Origin: Paraglaciecola hydrolytica
Lineage (GTDB): Bacteria > Pseudomonadota > Gammaproteobacteria > Enterobacterales > Alteromonadaceae
NCBI RefSeq assembly: GCF_001565895.1
Contig: NZ_LSNE01000020.1
Coordinates: 69,772-133,771, forward strand
Length of the DNA: 64,000 nucleotides
Reading direction: 5' to 3'
Shown: piece by piece, positions 38,414-48,073 of the stretch
How the letters are laid out: every line of letters starts with the position of its first letter
How positions within the stretch are numbered: position 1 is the stretch's first letter
Position numbers and translations under genes: made by a program
The notes under the pieces: generated by a model
Database searches by the model: none
Seen by the model: only the letters and a program-made list of their open reading frames with translations
Told to the model about the DNA's origin: nothing

Positions 38414-38460
38414 AATGGCGCACCCGGCGAGATTCGAACTCACGACCTCTGCCTCCGGAG
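38414..38460 (-). repeat. Left attachment site: tRNA-Arg(CCG) 3'-half copy
   Basis: This 47-bp sequence is identical to 56769-56815. Read on the minus strand it gives anticodon loop CTCCGGA, variable region, T-arm GTTCGAATC and acceptor end GGGTGCGCC of tRNA-Arg(CCG). No 5' tRNA half follows on the right, so it is an att remnant, not a functional tRNA gene. Confidence 0.9.
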
Positions 38461-38723
38461 GGGCAATTTTCATATATTGCCACACCTGTAAAAATCTCTT
38501 AACCCTTTGTTTTAAACAATAAACAATGAAGTGAAGGTAATTCCAAATAACTGCCTATAACTACTTCAATGTCCCCAAAATGTCCCTTAATGAGACGATA
38601 TAAAAAGTATTCTAAAACTGACGCAACCTCAAATATTTTAACTTTTACGTACAGCTTTACCCAGCATTAAGGCTTTATTGATTAAATCAGCGCTGAAACA
38701 TTTATATGTTTGTCTCATAGTAA

Positions 38724-40298
38724 TTAAAGCAATTTTTTTACACATTGCCCAAGCCTCAATCCGAGAAGCGGAGGTACTGCGTTACCCACTTGTGTATATT
38801 GAGGGACTTCAAACTTTCTCATTTGTCCACCTGTTGTAATTTTGGAACGAAATACAAAGTTATCTGGAAATGATTGTATTCTTGCCATTTCCCTAACGGT
38901 TAATACTCTCAGTTCATGTTCATCATAATGACAAGCGTCATCAGGAATTGATAATGCCGCGGGTGCTGGTGAGCTTGCTACTAGCGCTTTCTGAGTTTGT
39001 TTTTTTGTGGGATGAGATTTCAAATAATCTATGAACTTTTCTTTACTCACAAATTTCGATAATTGACCATCTTTTTGAAGGAATTCATATGGTTTGCAAA
39101 GTGACCATATGTCATCAGGAAGAGTTATCTCGTCTCCTTTGAGAACTGAAAAAATTGCTGTAGTAACTCGCCGTTCATCAATCGAACGTAGAACTTGATA
39201 TAGCCGAAAACGCCTTTTAACTACTTCCCCATTACTGCGAAATTCATGATTCGACAAAGATTTGCGTTGCGGTAAAAATTCGAAAGTTGCATTGAGTAAA
39301 TTTACAAATTTTGATGGTTTAGAAGGATTAGTTTGTTTCAAATCATCTAAAGCGTCACGAACAGTAATAGCCTCTCCATTGACTAATGATGCTAGAAATG
39401 AATTTTCAAATAAATTTAAATCAGAGGGTTTAGTTGCATCAAAATAGCTCAAGTGCCCAAATGGCAAATCACTCCCGACCTTTTTAACGAGATTATAAAA
39501 ATCTAGTGAGTGAGTAAATAACTTAGTATTGGCAGAATCATCATCGAACTTTTGTAAAATGCTTTCGACGTGGTCAAACTTAACAGCAATCATTATAAAG
39601 CGTGGGCGGTTTTGTGCAATGCCAGCAAGCCGAGCATTAATATGCAAGCAAAGTGGGACATACCCAATCGTTGCAAATACCTTAGCTACCTCATACCAAG
39701 CATGAAAACTATTTCCGTCTTTGTCTTGGAAAGCTCTTAAAATTCCAGTTACGTTTTCAAGCATCGCTATTTTGGGCTGAGTATGCTCAACAAACTTTGC
39801 GAACTCCCAAGGAAGTGTATTTTTTTCACAATCCTGTTTACGGAGTCCAGCCATACTAAAACTTTGGCAAGGTGGGCCACCTGAGACCAAATCTAAACCG
39901 CGTTTAGCGCCAAATGCAGTTCTAAGCTGATGTACTAAATCACTATTTTTATCAAGTAACCTATTTAACTCTACAATACTTCCAACGATCAATTTTCCTT
40001 TTAAATTTGAAAAGTCTTTAGGCAAATCACTGTTGCCTACTTCGCCAAATGTTGGAAATTCAAAGGGGTTTTCTCTTAGTCGAGCTTTTAAGTCTGCATA
40101 TGCACTATTCAACCAAAGAGTATTCTTGGCTTTCTTAGAGACATTTGCCAATTCTTCAAGGTTTTCATCAAAAAAGTTGTATGCAAAAGACTCTGCGGCC
40201 ATAGGAGACAATTCATTTGCCATTGATAGTTTGAAGCCACTTTTCTCTAAGCCCAATGACAAGCCGCCACAACCAGCAAACAACTCAATATGATTCAT
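38724..40298 (-). CDS. DNA (cytosine-5-)-methyltransferase, type II
   Basis: The start at 40298 is taken because it follows AAAGG and begins directly at motif I; 524 aa. Motifs in order are LFAGCGGLSLGLE (I, SAM binding), GGPPCQSFS (IV, catalytic Cys144), MLENVTG (VI), QNRPRFIMIAV (VIII), a long target-recognition region, and QVGNAVPPLLG (X). It methylates cytosine C5 in a short target to protect against the endonuclease encoded divergently at 40693. It is larger than minimal m5C enzymes (about 330-400 aa). The target cannot be read from sequence; MvaI/BcnI-type partners suggest a CCWGG- or CCSGG-like site. Confidence 0.93.
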   Translation of the reverse strand: MNHIELFAGCGGLSLGLEKSGFKLSMANELSPMAAESFAYNFFDENLEELANVSKKAKNTLWLNSAYADLKARLRENPFEFPTFGEVGNSDLPKDFSNLKGKLIVGSIVELNRLLDKNSDLVHQLRTAFGAKRGLDLVSGGPPCQSFSMAGLRKQDCEKNTLPWEFAKFVEHTQPKIAMLENVTGILRAFQDKDGNSFHAWYEVAKVFATIGYVPLCLHINARLAGIAQNRPRFIMIAVKFDHVESILQKFDDDSANTKLFTHSLDFYNLVKKVGSDLPFGHLSYFDATKPSDLNLFENSFLASLVNGEAITVRDALDDLKQTNPSKPSKFVNLLNATFEFLPQRKSLSNHEFRSNGEVVKRRFRLYQVLRSIDERRVTTAIFSVLKGDEITLPDDIWSLCKPYEFLQKDGQLSKFVSKEKFIDYLKSHPTKKQTQKALVASSPAPAALSIPDDACHYDEHELRVLTVREMARIQSFPDNFVFRSKITTGGQMRKFEVPQYTQVGNAVPPLLGLRLGQCVKKLL

Positions 40299-40692
40299 GC
40301 AAATACCTTTAAAAACAACACGGAGCGCATGATAACTAGAACGACAATAAAAGTCCAGGAACAAATTAAAAATCAAGATAATTGAAACAGAATTATTTAT
40401 AAGCTATTGTAATTATCGGCTTTTAAGAGAAGCCATTCTTTTAGAAAAGACCCCTTCAGGCCATCTCTGTAGATAAACCAATTTTTGATTTGGTGAATTT
40501 ATGGTGTGGTCGAATTCATAATTCACCAAGAATCTTCAATTTGTTTATCTGCCTAAGCATGATTTAGGTGGGTTTTCTTCTGTGTCTCTCCATTTTCGTG
40601 CTGCCTCGGCTTTAAGGGGAGCCAATTTAATAAAACGCCACTGCGTACCCTAAGTTTGTTGTTCATACACAGAATCATACAGGGTACAAATT
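40299..40692. promoter_or_regulatory. Divergent control region of the restriction-modification pair
   Basis: This gap lies between methylase and endonuclease genes. It contains an inverted repeat TTGGTGAATT(T)AT at 40490-40502 and ATAATTCACCAA at 40518-40529. It could be an operator or cruciform used to delay endonuclease expression. No controller (C) protein gene is seen, so control may be by the methylase itself. Confidence 0.45.
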
Positions 40693-42138
40693 ATGTCATC
40701 ACATCCTAGTGATCTACCGTCAATTAATCGAATCCAACAACGTGCAAAGGCGCTAAAAAAGAAAGAGGGTATTTCTCAAGCGCAAGCGTATCAAAAAATT
40801 AGTGAAGAATACGGGTTCACCTCTTGGCCAAAGTTTCGTGAAGAGCTTAAAAAAAAAGAACGTTCTAAAACCACCATACAACTCCCATCGATAGATTTCG
40901 TAATGGATGAAGATGTTGAAATGACTGAACAAGATTTCGAAAGCTTAGATAATGAACGAAGCAGTGAACTACCAGAAGATATAAAGAGACGCGTTCAAGA
41001 AAACAAACGTCAACTTACAAAAGTTGGTATCGAATTCTCAGTATTTGAGCCAACTATCACAGGACTTAATAAGTCTATAATTGACGCGACTCAACCTGTG
41101 CGCACGCACTTCGAATTAGAAAATTTTCATTTCTACTCTGATCAAGGGCAAGGGCAAGAACATAAAGTTAAAAAAACCTCCTTCTTGCTTACCGATAAAA
41201 TAAAGATCAAATCTTCCGCAAGCTTTTATAGACCAAATACGAAAAAAGGTGATCCTCGTATGTGGTTCTCTAAATTGTCACAAATTTGTGATGCAGGAGA
41301 TCAAATTGCAATTGTAATACATGAGGATTCCCCTTTTCTCATAAACCTAAGTAAAACGATGCTATCTGAATCATTGGAAAATATTGATTCATGCATAGGA
41401 CGGTTCCTAAATGACGTTTGTGAAGACGAGTTTTCGGTTGCTGAAGAGCTTTTATCAAAACTTAAAGGTTTAGCAAAACAACCATTGCCAGCTTTAAGGT
41501 CTGGAAGTACGGGCATTGGATTTACCATTGAGACAATGTTAGGAATTGCCGCCAACTCTAGTAAAGAGCCTGATTACGATGGCATCGAAATAAAGTCAGG
41601 TAGAGGTGCAACAACTAGAACAACTCTTTTTGCTCAAGTGCCAGATTGGGCAAAAAGTCCATGTAAGAAAAGCGCTGAAATTCTCAATAAGTATGGCTAT
41701 GAACGGGAGGAAGATTTCAAACTTTATTGTACTTTAAGTACGTTGAAAGAAAATTCACAGGGACTTAGCTTTATTTACGATGAGTCAAAAGATGAATTGC
41801 AAGAGTGGCATAATAAAACAGATTTAGTTGCCGTATGGCCGGGTAAATTGCTTAGAAGCCGATTAACAGAAAAGCATGCAGAAACGTTCTGGATAGAAGC
41901 ATCAAGCGAAGTTATTGAAGGTGTTGAGCATTTTCATCTGAAATCAGTAACTCACACCAAACGCCCAATGGTTAGCCAGCTATTACCCCTTATTCAATCT
42001 GGCGTTATAACAATGGATCACTTGATAAAGCGGAAAGGTAAAACAAATCGAGTAAGTGAAAAGGGGCCATTATTCAAAATGAATAAGAGAGATTTGGAGC
42101 TTTTGTTTCCAGCGCCGAAAACATATTCATTGGTGTAG
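40693..42138 (+). CDS. Type II restriction endonuclease, MvaI/BcnI family
   Basis: This 481-aa protein has an N-terminal helical segment (SQAQAYQKISEEYGFTSWPKF), followed by a linker and the MvaI/BcnI-type catalytic core from about residue 265 (STGIGFTIETMLGI). The nuclease motif is PDYDGIEIKS with Asp296, Glu299 and Lys301. MvaI and BcnI act as monomers nicking each strand of CCWGG or CCSGG. The protein is about twice the length of MvaI (246 aa); the extra N-terminal half is unassigned. It is divergent from the m5C methylase, with a nuclease-like gene 10 bp downstream. Confidence 0.85.
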   Translation: MSSHPSDLPSINRIQQRAKALKKKEGISQAQAYQKISEEYGFTSWPKFREELKKKERSKTTIQLPSIDFVMDEDVEMTEQDFESLDNERSSELPEDIKRRVQENKRQLTKVGIEFSVFEPTITGLNKSIIDATQPVRTHFELENFHFYSDQGQGQEHKVKKTSFLLTDKIKIKSSASFYRPNTKKGDPRMWFSKLSQICDAGDQIAIVIHEDSPFLINLSKTMLSESLENIDSCIGRFLNDVCEDEFSVAEELLSKLKGLAKQPLPALRSGSTGIGFTIETMLGIAANSSKEPDYDGIEIKSGRGATTRTTLFAQVPDWAKSPCKKSAEILNKYGYEREEDFKLYCTLSTLKENSQGLSFIYDESKDELQEWHNKTDLVAVWPGKLLRSRLTEKHAETFWIEASSEVIEGVEHFHLKSVTHTKRPMVSQLLPLIQSGVITMDHLIKRKGKTNRVSEKGPLFKMNKRDLELLFPAPKTYSLV

Positions 42139-42148
42139 GGAAGAACAT

Positions 42149-42847
42149 ATGAACGTGCGAAATGCAACATACACACGGGTAGTAAATATCCCAGACCATG
42201 TTTATAAAGAAGCCGAATATCGAGCCAATAACTTACCCATACATAAGATGTCTCATCGCAAGGAAGAAGCCAATGGTGTCGGCTGTCTTGGTGAGCTGAT
42301 AGCAGAATATTGGATGACACGCCACCAGATACCATTCACTCCAGAACTTGAAAATACAAGGTTTGATTACAAATTGGGGGCTGGTCTCACAATTGATGTT
42401 AAAACAAAAGACCGGAGATATAAGCCTAAGTTAGATTTCGATAATAGCGCTCCTTTGTATAACCATGAACACCAACGCCCTGATTACTTTTTATTCATTT
42501 CTCTAGAAAGAAATAAAAATGACTATTCTAAAGATCTAAGGCGATTCCACAGCGCCCACATCCTTGGTTCAATAAGTTATGAAGAATTGAACTCAATTGG
42601 TATACCTTTTCTAGAAGGTGAGAGCGATTGGAGAAATGGTACAGAGTTTTGGACGGATTGCTTGAATGTGGAAATGTGGCAATTAATACCACTGACAGAA
42701 ACTATCGATATTTTTAAAGGACTAATTAATGCTCCTTCCTCAAAAGCGGATGTTAATTTAAAGATATTGAAGGAAATGAAATTCCGTATAAAAAACAAAC
42801 AACTAAAACCAAGAAATTTACCTTTGCTCAACAATGATTCTGTTTAA
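42149..42847 (+). CDS. PD-(D/E)XK nuclease-like protein linked to the restriction system
   Basis: This 232-aa protein begins 10 bp after the endonuclease gene, so it is probably in the same transcript. A helix with GCLGELIAEYW is followed by RFDYKLG (Asp73) and TIDVKTKDR (Asp83-x-Lys85), which reads as a PD-(D/E)XK catalytic core. I do not recognise the family. It could be a second nuclease, a nicking repair enzyme, or a specificity/stability partner of the MvaI-like enzyme. Not a Vsr homologue by motif. Confidence 0.55.
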   Translation: MNVRNATYTRVVNIPDHVYKEAEYRANNLPIHKMSHRKEEANGVGCLGELIAEYWMTRHQIPFTPELENTRFDYKLGAGLTIDVKTKDRRYKPKLDFDNSAPLYNHEHQRPDYFLFISLERNKNDYSKDLRRFHSAHILGSISYEELNSIGIPFLEGESDWRNGTEFWTDCLNVEMWQLIPLTETIDIFKGLINAPSSKADVNLKILKEMKFRIKNKQLKPRNLPLLNNDSV

Positions 42848-43316
42848 AAGTCATGTGAACGGTGAAGTTACTTAAATTATTTCAGATGAGAACTAACTCA
42901 TTTTGCATATGAACAACTCAAACATCAAACAAAAAGCTGGCTGGCTTATTAAAGGCTTATGTGTAGGGACATCATATCTGACGTGACACATTGCCTTAGA
43001 AGTTCAAACCAAATAATATAGCCAGTTTTGAGCGAATTGCGGACATCAAATAGTTAAGTTGGGTTAGTCCGCTATAGACAAACAGCGGACATTTTATTGG
43101 GTAAAATCCGTCTAGATTTAAAGTCGTTTTTTTACAGCTATGGGAGGATTTTTACTGGTGCTGCTCCTGTTCCTAGATTATTACTTCACAGGAATAAAAT
43201 CGCCGGAAGAAGTGTTTGTAATTTCTGGAAAAATAGCCGGTGTATTTGCATTGTTCCCTTTAGGTTGGTAAGCGTCGGTTAAATTTAAAGAAGTGCAAAA
43301 AAGCGGCGGGTAAAAA
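42848..43316. other. 469-bp spacer with a possible 43-residue membrane peptide
   Basis: An ATG-TAA frame at 43140-43271 (+) encodes a hydrophobic peptide (MGGFLLVLLLFLDYYF start, two hydrophobic stretches). There is no clear ribosome site in front, so it may be a remnant. Two GCGGACAT boxes at about 43040 and 43085 repeat in direct orientation. Otherwise nothing is visible. Confidence 0.3.
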
Positions 43317-43817
43317 TCAACGCGGTACTGAAGCATGTACGTGATCTTTCTCTAGTTTCACCCATGAGAAACCGGCCGCCATTGCAAGACATGCTAATTT
43401 AGATAGCTTTTTAGTATCTCTATCATCAGTAGTGATATCTGCGGCTCTTCCTTCGTTATGAAGAGAGTATTTTGTATGTTCAGCATTATTATCCCATGCT
43501 TCTGTAATTCTTAGTTTTCTCTCCCCCTCCCATTCTTGATCGATTAGCTCAACTAATTTGAAAATAGTTTTCTTCAAATTTTTTGTGACTTTTGAATCGG
43601 AACAATCGCCTTCCTCAAACTTTATTACAACATCGTTAGAACAATAATTAAAAAGGTCCTCCAGTGCATTACCATCCTCTGAGCGGACAGATATTCCTGA
43701 AGCTTCTACTTCCGATATTGACGGACGGTGTTCATTTATGTTGAATTTACAACTATCAGCATTAGCAGATTTAAGATCCAAACAAAATAAGAGAATATAA
43801 GCTAGATTCTTGAACAT
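43317..43817 (-). CDS. Secreted Hedgehog-signalling-domain homologue (BacHH-type zinc peptidase fold)
   Basis: This 166-aa protein has a signal peptide cleaved near SANAD (residue 21). The C-terminal half reads like the animal Hedgehog N-domain: [46 protein letters not shown]. The zinc set is intact: His120, Asp127 and His161, with general-base Glu156 and His159. Spacing between His120, Asp127 and Glu156 equals that of Sonic Hedgehog His141, Asp148 and Glu177. The fold is shared with D-Ala-D-Ala/LAS carboxypeptidases, so cleavage of peptidoglycan or a peptide outside the inner membrane is the likely activity. No autoprocessing Hint domain is present. It overlaps the upstream 640-aa gene by 16 bp. 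Confidence 0.82.
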   Translation of the reverse strand: MFKNLAYILLFCLDLKSANADSCKFNINEHRPSISEVEASGISVRSEDGNALEDLFNYCSNDVVIKFEEGDCSDSKVTKNLKKTIFKLVELIDQEWEGERKLRITEAWDNNAEHTKYSLHNEGRAADITTDDRDTKKLSKLACLAMAAGFSWVKLEKDHVHASVPR

Positions 43818-45724
43818 CTGTATTCCTTGCTTCTTCGATAATTTCTTTCTTCTTCTGTCGCTGCACTAGCAATCTTTCTTTCATTCCAGTCGTTCCATTC
43901 ATCATTGAGATAACAACTTACGACCACTACTCCGTTAGGAAAACGGCATCCTTCTCCGCCGGAATTACAGTAACTAGTTCTATCTTTCGAATTCTGATTT
44001 TTTAGACAACTGACTATTCGCTGTGGAACATAAGGGGCGTTTCCGTATTGATGCATATAGTAATGCTCACTTTGGTAACTATTCTTCCCGTCAACCCAAC
44101 GAGCTTGGTTTGAATAAATCGTTATAAAACCCGCTTTTTGCGGAATAGCTTCACATTTAATATCTTTCCATTCAGTGACACTAGAATATGCTAATCGTAA
44201 ATCATGATAATAAAATGGGCTTTCAGTATGGTCTAGTACTACTTTTTTCGGCCCCGCCCTTTCGGTTATAGCTATGTCTACAAGCATTGGTAATTTTTCA
44301 ATTCTATTTTCGGCATATTTTTTCATCTGTGCAAACGTGTTTACATCTTCTATAGAATCAAATGGCTCAACAGGTAGTGTTAGATTATCTACCGGTGAAC
44401 CTTTTATAGCGATATATTGTTTAGAAGAAACTTTACTAATCACCTCTTGAGTCCTTGTGTATGACAAAATTTCTCTAATGCTTTCTTCCGAAACAACATA
44501 AAGTGAAATTGATACAGGAACCCATTCACCTTCACGAATTTCCCAACTCACATCGTTAAAAGTCTTAGATTTTTGTTCATTTTCTTCACTAGCAGAGAAG
44601 ACCTTAAAATAATCAAAAGATTTCTTATCCTTTAGTTCGTTGTGGTAGTCATGCTTAGCTTTTAAGACGGCCCCTTTTGTAACCGACGCCCCTTCAATTG
44701 GTTGCTTTAAGGCCTCGTGAAAAAGCTCGTACTCTTGCTTTTTTTTGTTTTCGATTAGTTTAAAAGTGATATTTTGGCTGGCTCTATGAATTACAGACTT
44801 TAGTTCATCTTTAAACTCTTGAACCAAGTTGTTGCATTCGTTGGGTTCCATATGTCGACACTGTATAGTCAAGCGATTTTCTTTGATGTAAGTATTTATT
44901 GAAGACTCTATAAACTTTGAAGAAACCAACCGATGATGTTCTGACTCTACTTTTGTTGAGCTTTTTCCGTTACCTCCGCCAATTTTCAAGGGCTTTATAT
45001 CTAGAGAAAATCCGTTTGAGGAGGAAATATTAGTAACTTTAGTATTCTTATTTTCCTTAGCAGAACTGTGTAGATCTTTAAATCTATTACTTCTCAAAAA
45101 ATTTTCTTCACTAAAATCTATTCTACTTGAAATCGTTTCAGGTACGCTAACAAGTATTTGTAAATATAAACTAGGCCTTTCTGCAAATTCCTGTGCTTCC
45201 CTTAAGTTTTCAAATCGAATACTAACCGTTTCACTGCGCTCTACTTCGCTATTTGGAGTGATCTTAATGGTTTTTGAGAATGTACTGATAGGAGGAAATG
45301 AGTAAATCATGTCTTCTCTAGAAGAAGGGAATTGTACAAATACCATTCGAAAAGCATGCGTGATGAAATCGATGTCAGGGTTCTCAATTTCTTCCTTTCT
45401 TGAAATATGATCGGAAATCTCGTGTAGCAACTTGTTGTTATAGAAAAAAATCTCTAGGTCAATTTCGAATGTACCTTGTTCTGTGTTAAGTGATTCTACT
45501 TTATTCTTGATTTCCAGAGGATCAAATAAAAGCTGAGGGGTTATATAGTACTTATCGCCTCTTTTGTATATATCTACTGTTTTTCCTAGAAATAAAATTG
45601 GAGCACTATCATATTTAGTTTCATCGAGCTGTAAGTTGCTTCCAACATTTTGGGAATTAATTTCTTGACCTATCGCGGCCCCCAAAAAAAGCAGTATAAC
45701 TGTAAAAAAAAACGATTTACTCAC
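43802..45724 (-). CDS. Large secreted protein of unknown family, partner of Hedgehog-like peptidase
   Basis: This 640-aa protein has a Sec signal peptide ([20 protein letters not shown] start). A beta-rich N-terminal ~200 residues are followed by a Lys/Glu-rich helical middle (about 250-360), and the C-terminal region (about 500-640) has several Cys residues and [14 protein letters not shown] recognise no family. The 16-bp overlap with the Hedgehog-like gene means they are translated together, so it is probably a substrate, scaffold or receptor-like partner in the same compartment. The low G+C base use matches the rest of the element cargo. Confidence 0.6.
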   Translation of the reverse strand: MSKSFFFTVILLFLGAAIGQEINSQNVGSNLQLDETKYDSAPILFLGKTVDIYKRGDKYYITPQLLFDPLEIKNKVESLNTEQGTFEIDLEIFFYNNKLLHEISDHISRKEEIENPDIDFITHAFRMVFVQFPSSREDMIYSFPPISTFSKTIKITPNSEVERSETVSIRFENLREAQEFAERPSLYLQILVSVPETISSRIDFSEENFLRSNRFKDLHSSAKENKNTKVTNISSSNGFSLDIKPLKIGGGNGKSSTKVESEHHRLVSSKFIESSINTYIKENRLTIQCRHMEPNECNNLVQEFKDELKSVIHRASQNITFKLIENKKKQEYELFHEALKQPIEGASVTKGAVLKAKHDYHNELKDKKSFDYFKVFSASEENEQKSKTFNDVSWEIREGEWVPVSISLYVVSEESIREILSYTRTQEVISKVSSKQYIAIKGSPVDNLTLPVEPFDSIEDVNTFAQMKKYAENRIEKLPMLVDIAITERAGPKKVVLDHTESPFYYHDLRLAYSSVTEWKDIKCEAIPQKAGFITIYSNQARWVDGKNSYQSEHYYMHQYGNAPYVPQRIVSCLKNQNSKDRTSYCNSGGEGCRFPNGVVVVSCYLNDEWNDWNERKIASAATEEERNYRRSKEYRCSRI

Positions 45725-46131
45725 TGTGAATCTCCTTGTGATGCTTTCCTTTCGGTAATGTTCTAGAAATGTCTACAATGATGCATCTAAAGGCTCATAA
45801 TGACATTTAGAACTATTAGTATGAAATATCCGAAAAAACAAATATAAAATTAATTTAGCACCCTTTCTAGGATCGAAAAGCAGGTCAGCCGCTACAACTT
45901 TACATCCAGACAAGCACTTAACTCTCAACAATGAAAATACTATGGTCAGCTATGGCACTTAAAGCAGAAGGTCGGTATCAGTCGTGGGAATGTCAGAAAT
46001 TCGCGCGTTGACGCTATCAAGTAATCAATACGCCAACTTCCGCTTTACGCTGTGAGTTCAATCGATGGACGCAACACATTGGTTAAATCTCAATAATAAA
46101 AAGTGTCAAATGAAGTAGTGACTATTCCAGC
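45725..46131. other. 407-bp intergenic region
   Basis: It contains the promoter side of the leftward secreted cassette (45725-45850). I see no coding frame longer than 40 codons with a ribosome site, no tRNA and no strong hairpin. Confidence 0.4.
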
Positions 46132-47199
46132 TTATGCTTGTTGAAAAGGATTGGCCTCAAATAATTCATCTATCTGCTCAGTTGAGTAACGACTGGTCAA
46201 TGAACTTATCTCTAAAAAGTGCCAATCTAAAGGCTCAATTGTTGGATCTTGATCAAAACATATTTTTGCTTCAATGAACTCATCCAACACTTTGAATGTA
46301 TCTTTACCTTTCATTTTTAACCATGCATCTTTGGGAATTCCGAATTCAATTTCAAGAATTTCAAGTGCACGCTGTTCAAAACATACTTTCGCAAGCTTGC
46401 GAGTTTCACCAATATATTTCGCCTTAATGAAAGCATAAGCTAATTCAATACACACTCTATACCCAGCAGGCAGATAGTCGACCTCTGCAATGACGTTGCT
46501 GAATGTTGCTTTATAGCCATCTAGCTTGGTCAATTCACTATAACCAACTGGATAATGTTCGAACTCCATTAGCTCTTTATAAAGAGAAACTGCCGAAGTT
46601 TGATCTAATATGTTTGACAAGACACTCTCAGCAATTACGAAGCTAACAGAGTTAAAAAAAGCTCTAACCGCATCGCGAATATTTACTGTTTCAAAAACAT
46701 TGAATATTAGAGCGGGGCCACTTTGAAAAGCAGCTTCATTCATCGGTTCAAGAACTAACAACTCTGTCAGTAATGACATTTCTCCAACTAGTGATTTGGC
46801 TGGGCAACTTCTTGCGCTACTGTAATTTCCCCATGCCTTTTTCTGGAAATACCCCTCAAATTTCGTTACGGGTCTGCCTTCAACATCACTTGCTTCCGTA
46901 TCGTCTACTTCTTGTATATATTTATCGAAATCAATTTCCTTCTCTAAATCGAAAAAGTAGGTTGATAATTCATCAAGTGATGCTCCACTTCTTTTGAGCC
47001 TTCGACTTTTATTGAAAGCTTTGTTTAATTTCGCTTTAAAAGCGTCTAAATCAGACTTTCTTTTTGCATTACTAATTTTATTCTCAAGAAAAGTGATTTC
47101 TTCGTTGGTTTGTTCTAGTTCAAGTTTATTAGCAGGTTGTTTAATAAACTGGTACCAATAAGCAGTTTTTAGTAATTCATATGAGGTTGTTGCTAGCAT
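46132..47199 (-). CDS. Hypothetical cytoplasmic protein
   Basis: This 355-aa protein has no signal peptide or membrane segment. Residues 20-80 form a predicted coiled coil rich in Glu/Lys, and the remainder is helical with FNSVSFVIAESVLSNIL-like stretches. I do not recognise a family or catalytic motif. It is transcribed away from the mobilisation block, sharing the 47200-47383 intergenic region, so it may be regulated with it. Confidence 0.5.
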   Translation of the reverse strand: MLATTSYELLKTAYWYQFIKQPANKLELEQTNEEITFLENKISNAKRKSDLDAFKAKLNKAFNKSRRLKRSGASLDELSTYFFDLEKEIDFDKYIQEVDDTEASDVEGRPVTKFEGYFQKKAWGNYSSARSCPAKSLVGEMSLLTELLVLEPMNEAAFQSGPALIFNVFETVNIRDAVRAFFNSVSFVIAESVLSNILDQTSAVSLYKELMEFEHYPVGYSELTKLDGYKATFSNVIAEVDYLPAGYRVCIELAYAFIKAKYIGETRKLAKVCFEQRALEILEIEFGIPKDAWLKMKGKDTFKVLDEFIEAKICFDQDPTIEPLDWHFLEISSLTSRYSTEQIDELFEANPFQQA

Positions 47200-47383
47200 T
47201 CAGTACTCCTTAATCTGATTTAATTTGTGATTCGTATTATACAAGAATCAACTACCCATGCTTTTGCAGAGTTAGCACCTTTACCGTGCAATATAGTCAC
47301 TTTGCAGAATTAACATAACGAGTCTGCAAATATTGGTGTTCTCTTTTTACGCCAGAATAGCCTCATAAATTCACGAGGCTTAA
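47200..47383. other. Candidate transfer origin (oriT) region
   Basis: This intergenic region precedes the trwABC-like block, the place where oriT lies in R388. It has direct repeats TTTGCAGAGTTA (47263-47274) and TTTGCAGAATTA (47301-47312), and an inverted relative AGTCTGCAAATA from 47321. Such repeats could be relaxosome-protein sites. No nic site can be assigned with confidence. Confidence 0.4.
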
Positions 47384-47776
47384 ATGAAAACACTTCAACT
47401 TTTAGACAGATACGACTTAGCTGCATTACTCAAAACAACACCCGAAACAATCTCTAATCAAATTTACCTTGGTAAAGAAGGCGACACAGTGCCCGTTAGC
47501 ATAAAGCTTGGTTCCAAAAGACTGTGGCGAGCAACAACTGTTGAAGATTGGCTTCAACAGAAAGAACAAATTAATTGTGCACAAATAAAAGTTGCTCACA
47601 ATGCCCTCGATTTGCACAAACTCTCCAAGAAATCATACAGACCCCAGAATCCTAAAGGTATTCGCTTAATTCAAAAGCAGCCAGCAAGTGCCCGTAAATC
47701 AAAAGGTTCTGAGAATACAGCGATGAATACAGCAAACGAGCTTGAGCAAACTCAAAGCCAGATAGATAACGGTTAA
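47384..47776 (+). CDS. Helix-turn-helix excisionase/AlpA-like DNA-binding protein
   Basis: This 130-aa protein has an N-terminal winged helix of the MerR/excisionase type (LLDRYDLAALLKTTPETISN, then LGSKRLWRATTVEDWL), followed by a basic disordered tail. Such proteins act as excisionases or as regulators of transfer genes. It stands at the head of the mobilisation block, 15 bp before the ribbon-helix-helix gene. The regulatory role is inferred. Confidence 0.7.
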   Translation: MKTLQLLDRYDLAALLKTTPETISNQIYLGKEGDTVPVSIKLGSKRLWRATTVEDWLQQKEQINCAQIKVAHNALDLHKLSKKSYRPQNPKGIRLIQKQPASARKSKGSENTAMNTANELEQTQSQIDNG

Positions 47777-47791
47777 TACGGGGTATACATC

Positions 47792-48073
47792 ATGACAACA
47801 CAAGTTATAACCACTCGATTCCCATATAAAGATGCCGAAGATCTAAAACATTATGCAGAGTTAAAGCAGGTTCCACTTGCTGAATTAGTAAGACTTTGCT
47901 GTAAATCTTATGTCGAGTTAGAGCAACAGAAACTACAACTAGAGCAACTGAAAAACGAAATTACTCAAGCTACATTCACGATGTTGACGACCGTTACGGA
48001 TATGTCGAATGAAGAACGTCAAAATGCAGCCCGATTAATAAACAGCGAATTAGATGGGGTGATGGTTGAATGA
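47792..48073 (+). CDS. Ribbon-helix-helix relaxosome accessory protein (TrwA position)
   Basis: This 93-aa protein has an N-terminal beta strand VITTRFPYKDAEDL and two helices matching the ribbon-helix-helix fold, followed by a coiled coil (LEQQKLQLEQLKNEI). Position, size and order before a coupling protein and MobF relaxase equal TrwA of plasmid R388, which binds oriT and represses the operon. Its stop overlaps the next start by 4 bp. Confidence 0.7.
   Translation: MTTQVITTRFPYKDAEDLKHYAELKQVPLAELVRLCCKSYVELEQQKLQLEQLKNEITQATFTMLTTVTDMSNEERQNAARLINSELDGVMVE

Noticed and set aside
38414-38460. Intact tRNA-Arg gene
   Set aside because: Only anticodon-to-acceptor half is present here and at 56769-56815; the D-arm and 5' acceptor strand are missing on the right of both copies.
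43317-43817. Hedgehog-like gene as eukaryotic contamination
   Set aside because: It has a bacterial signal peptide, overlaps a bacterial gene by 16 bp and shares the base composition of the surrounding element.
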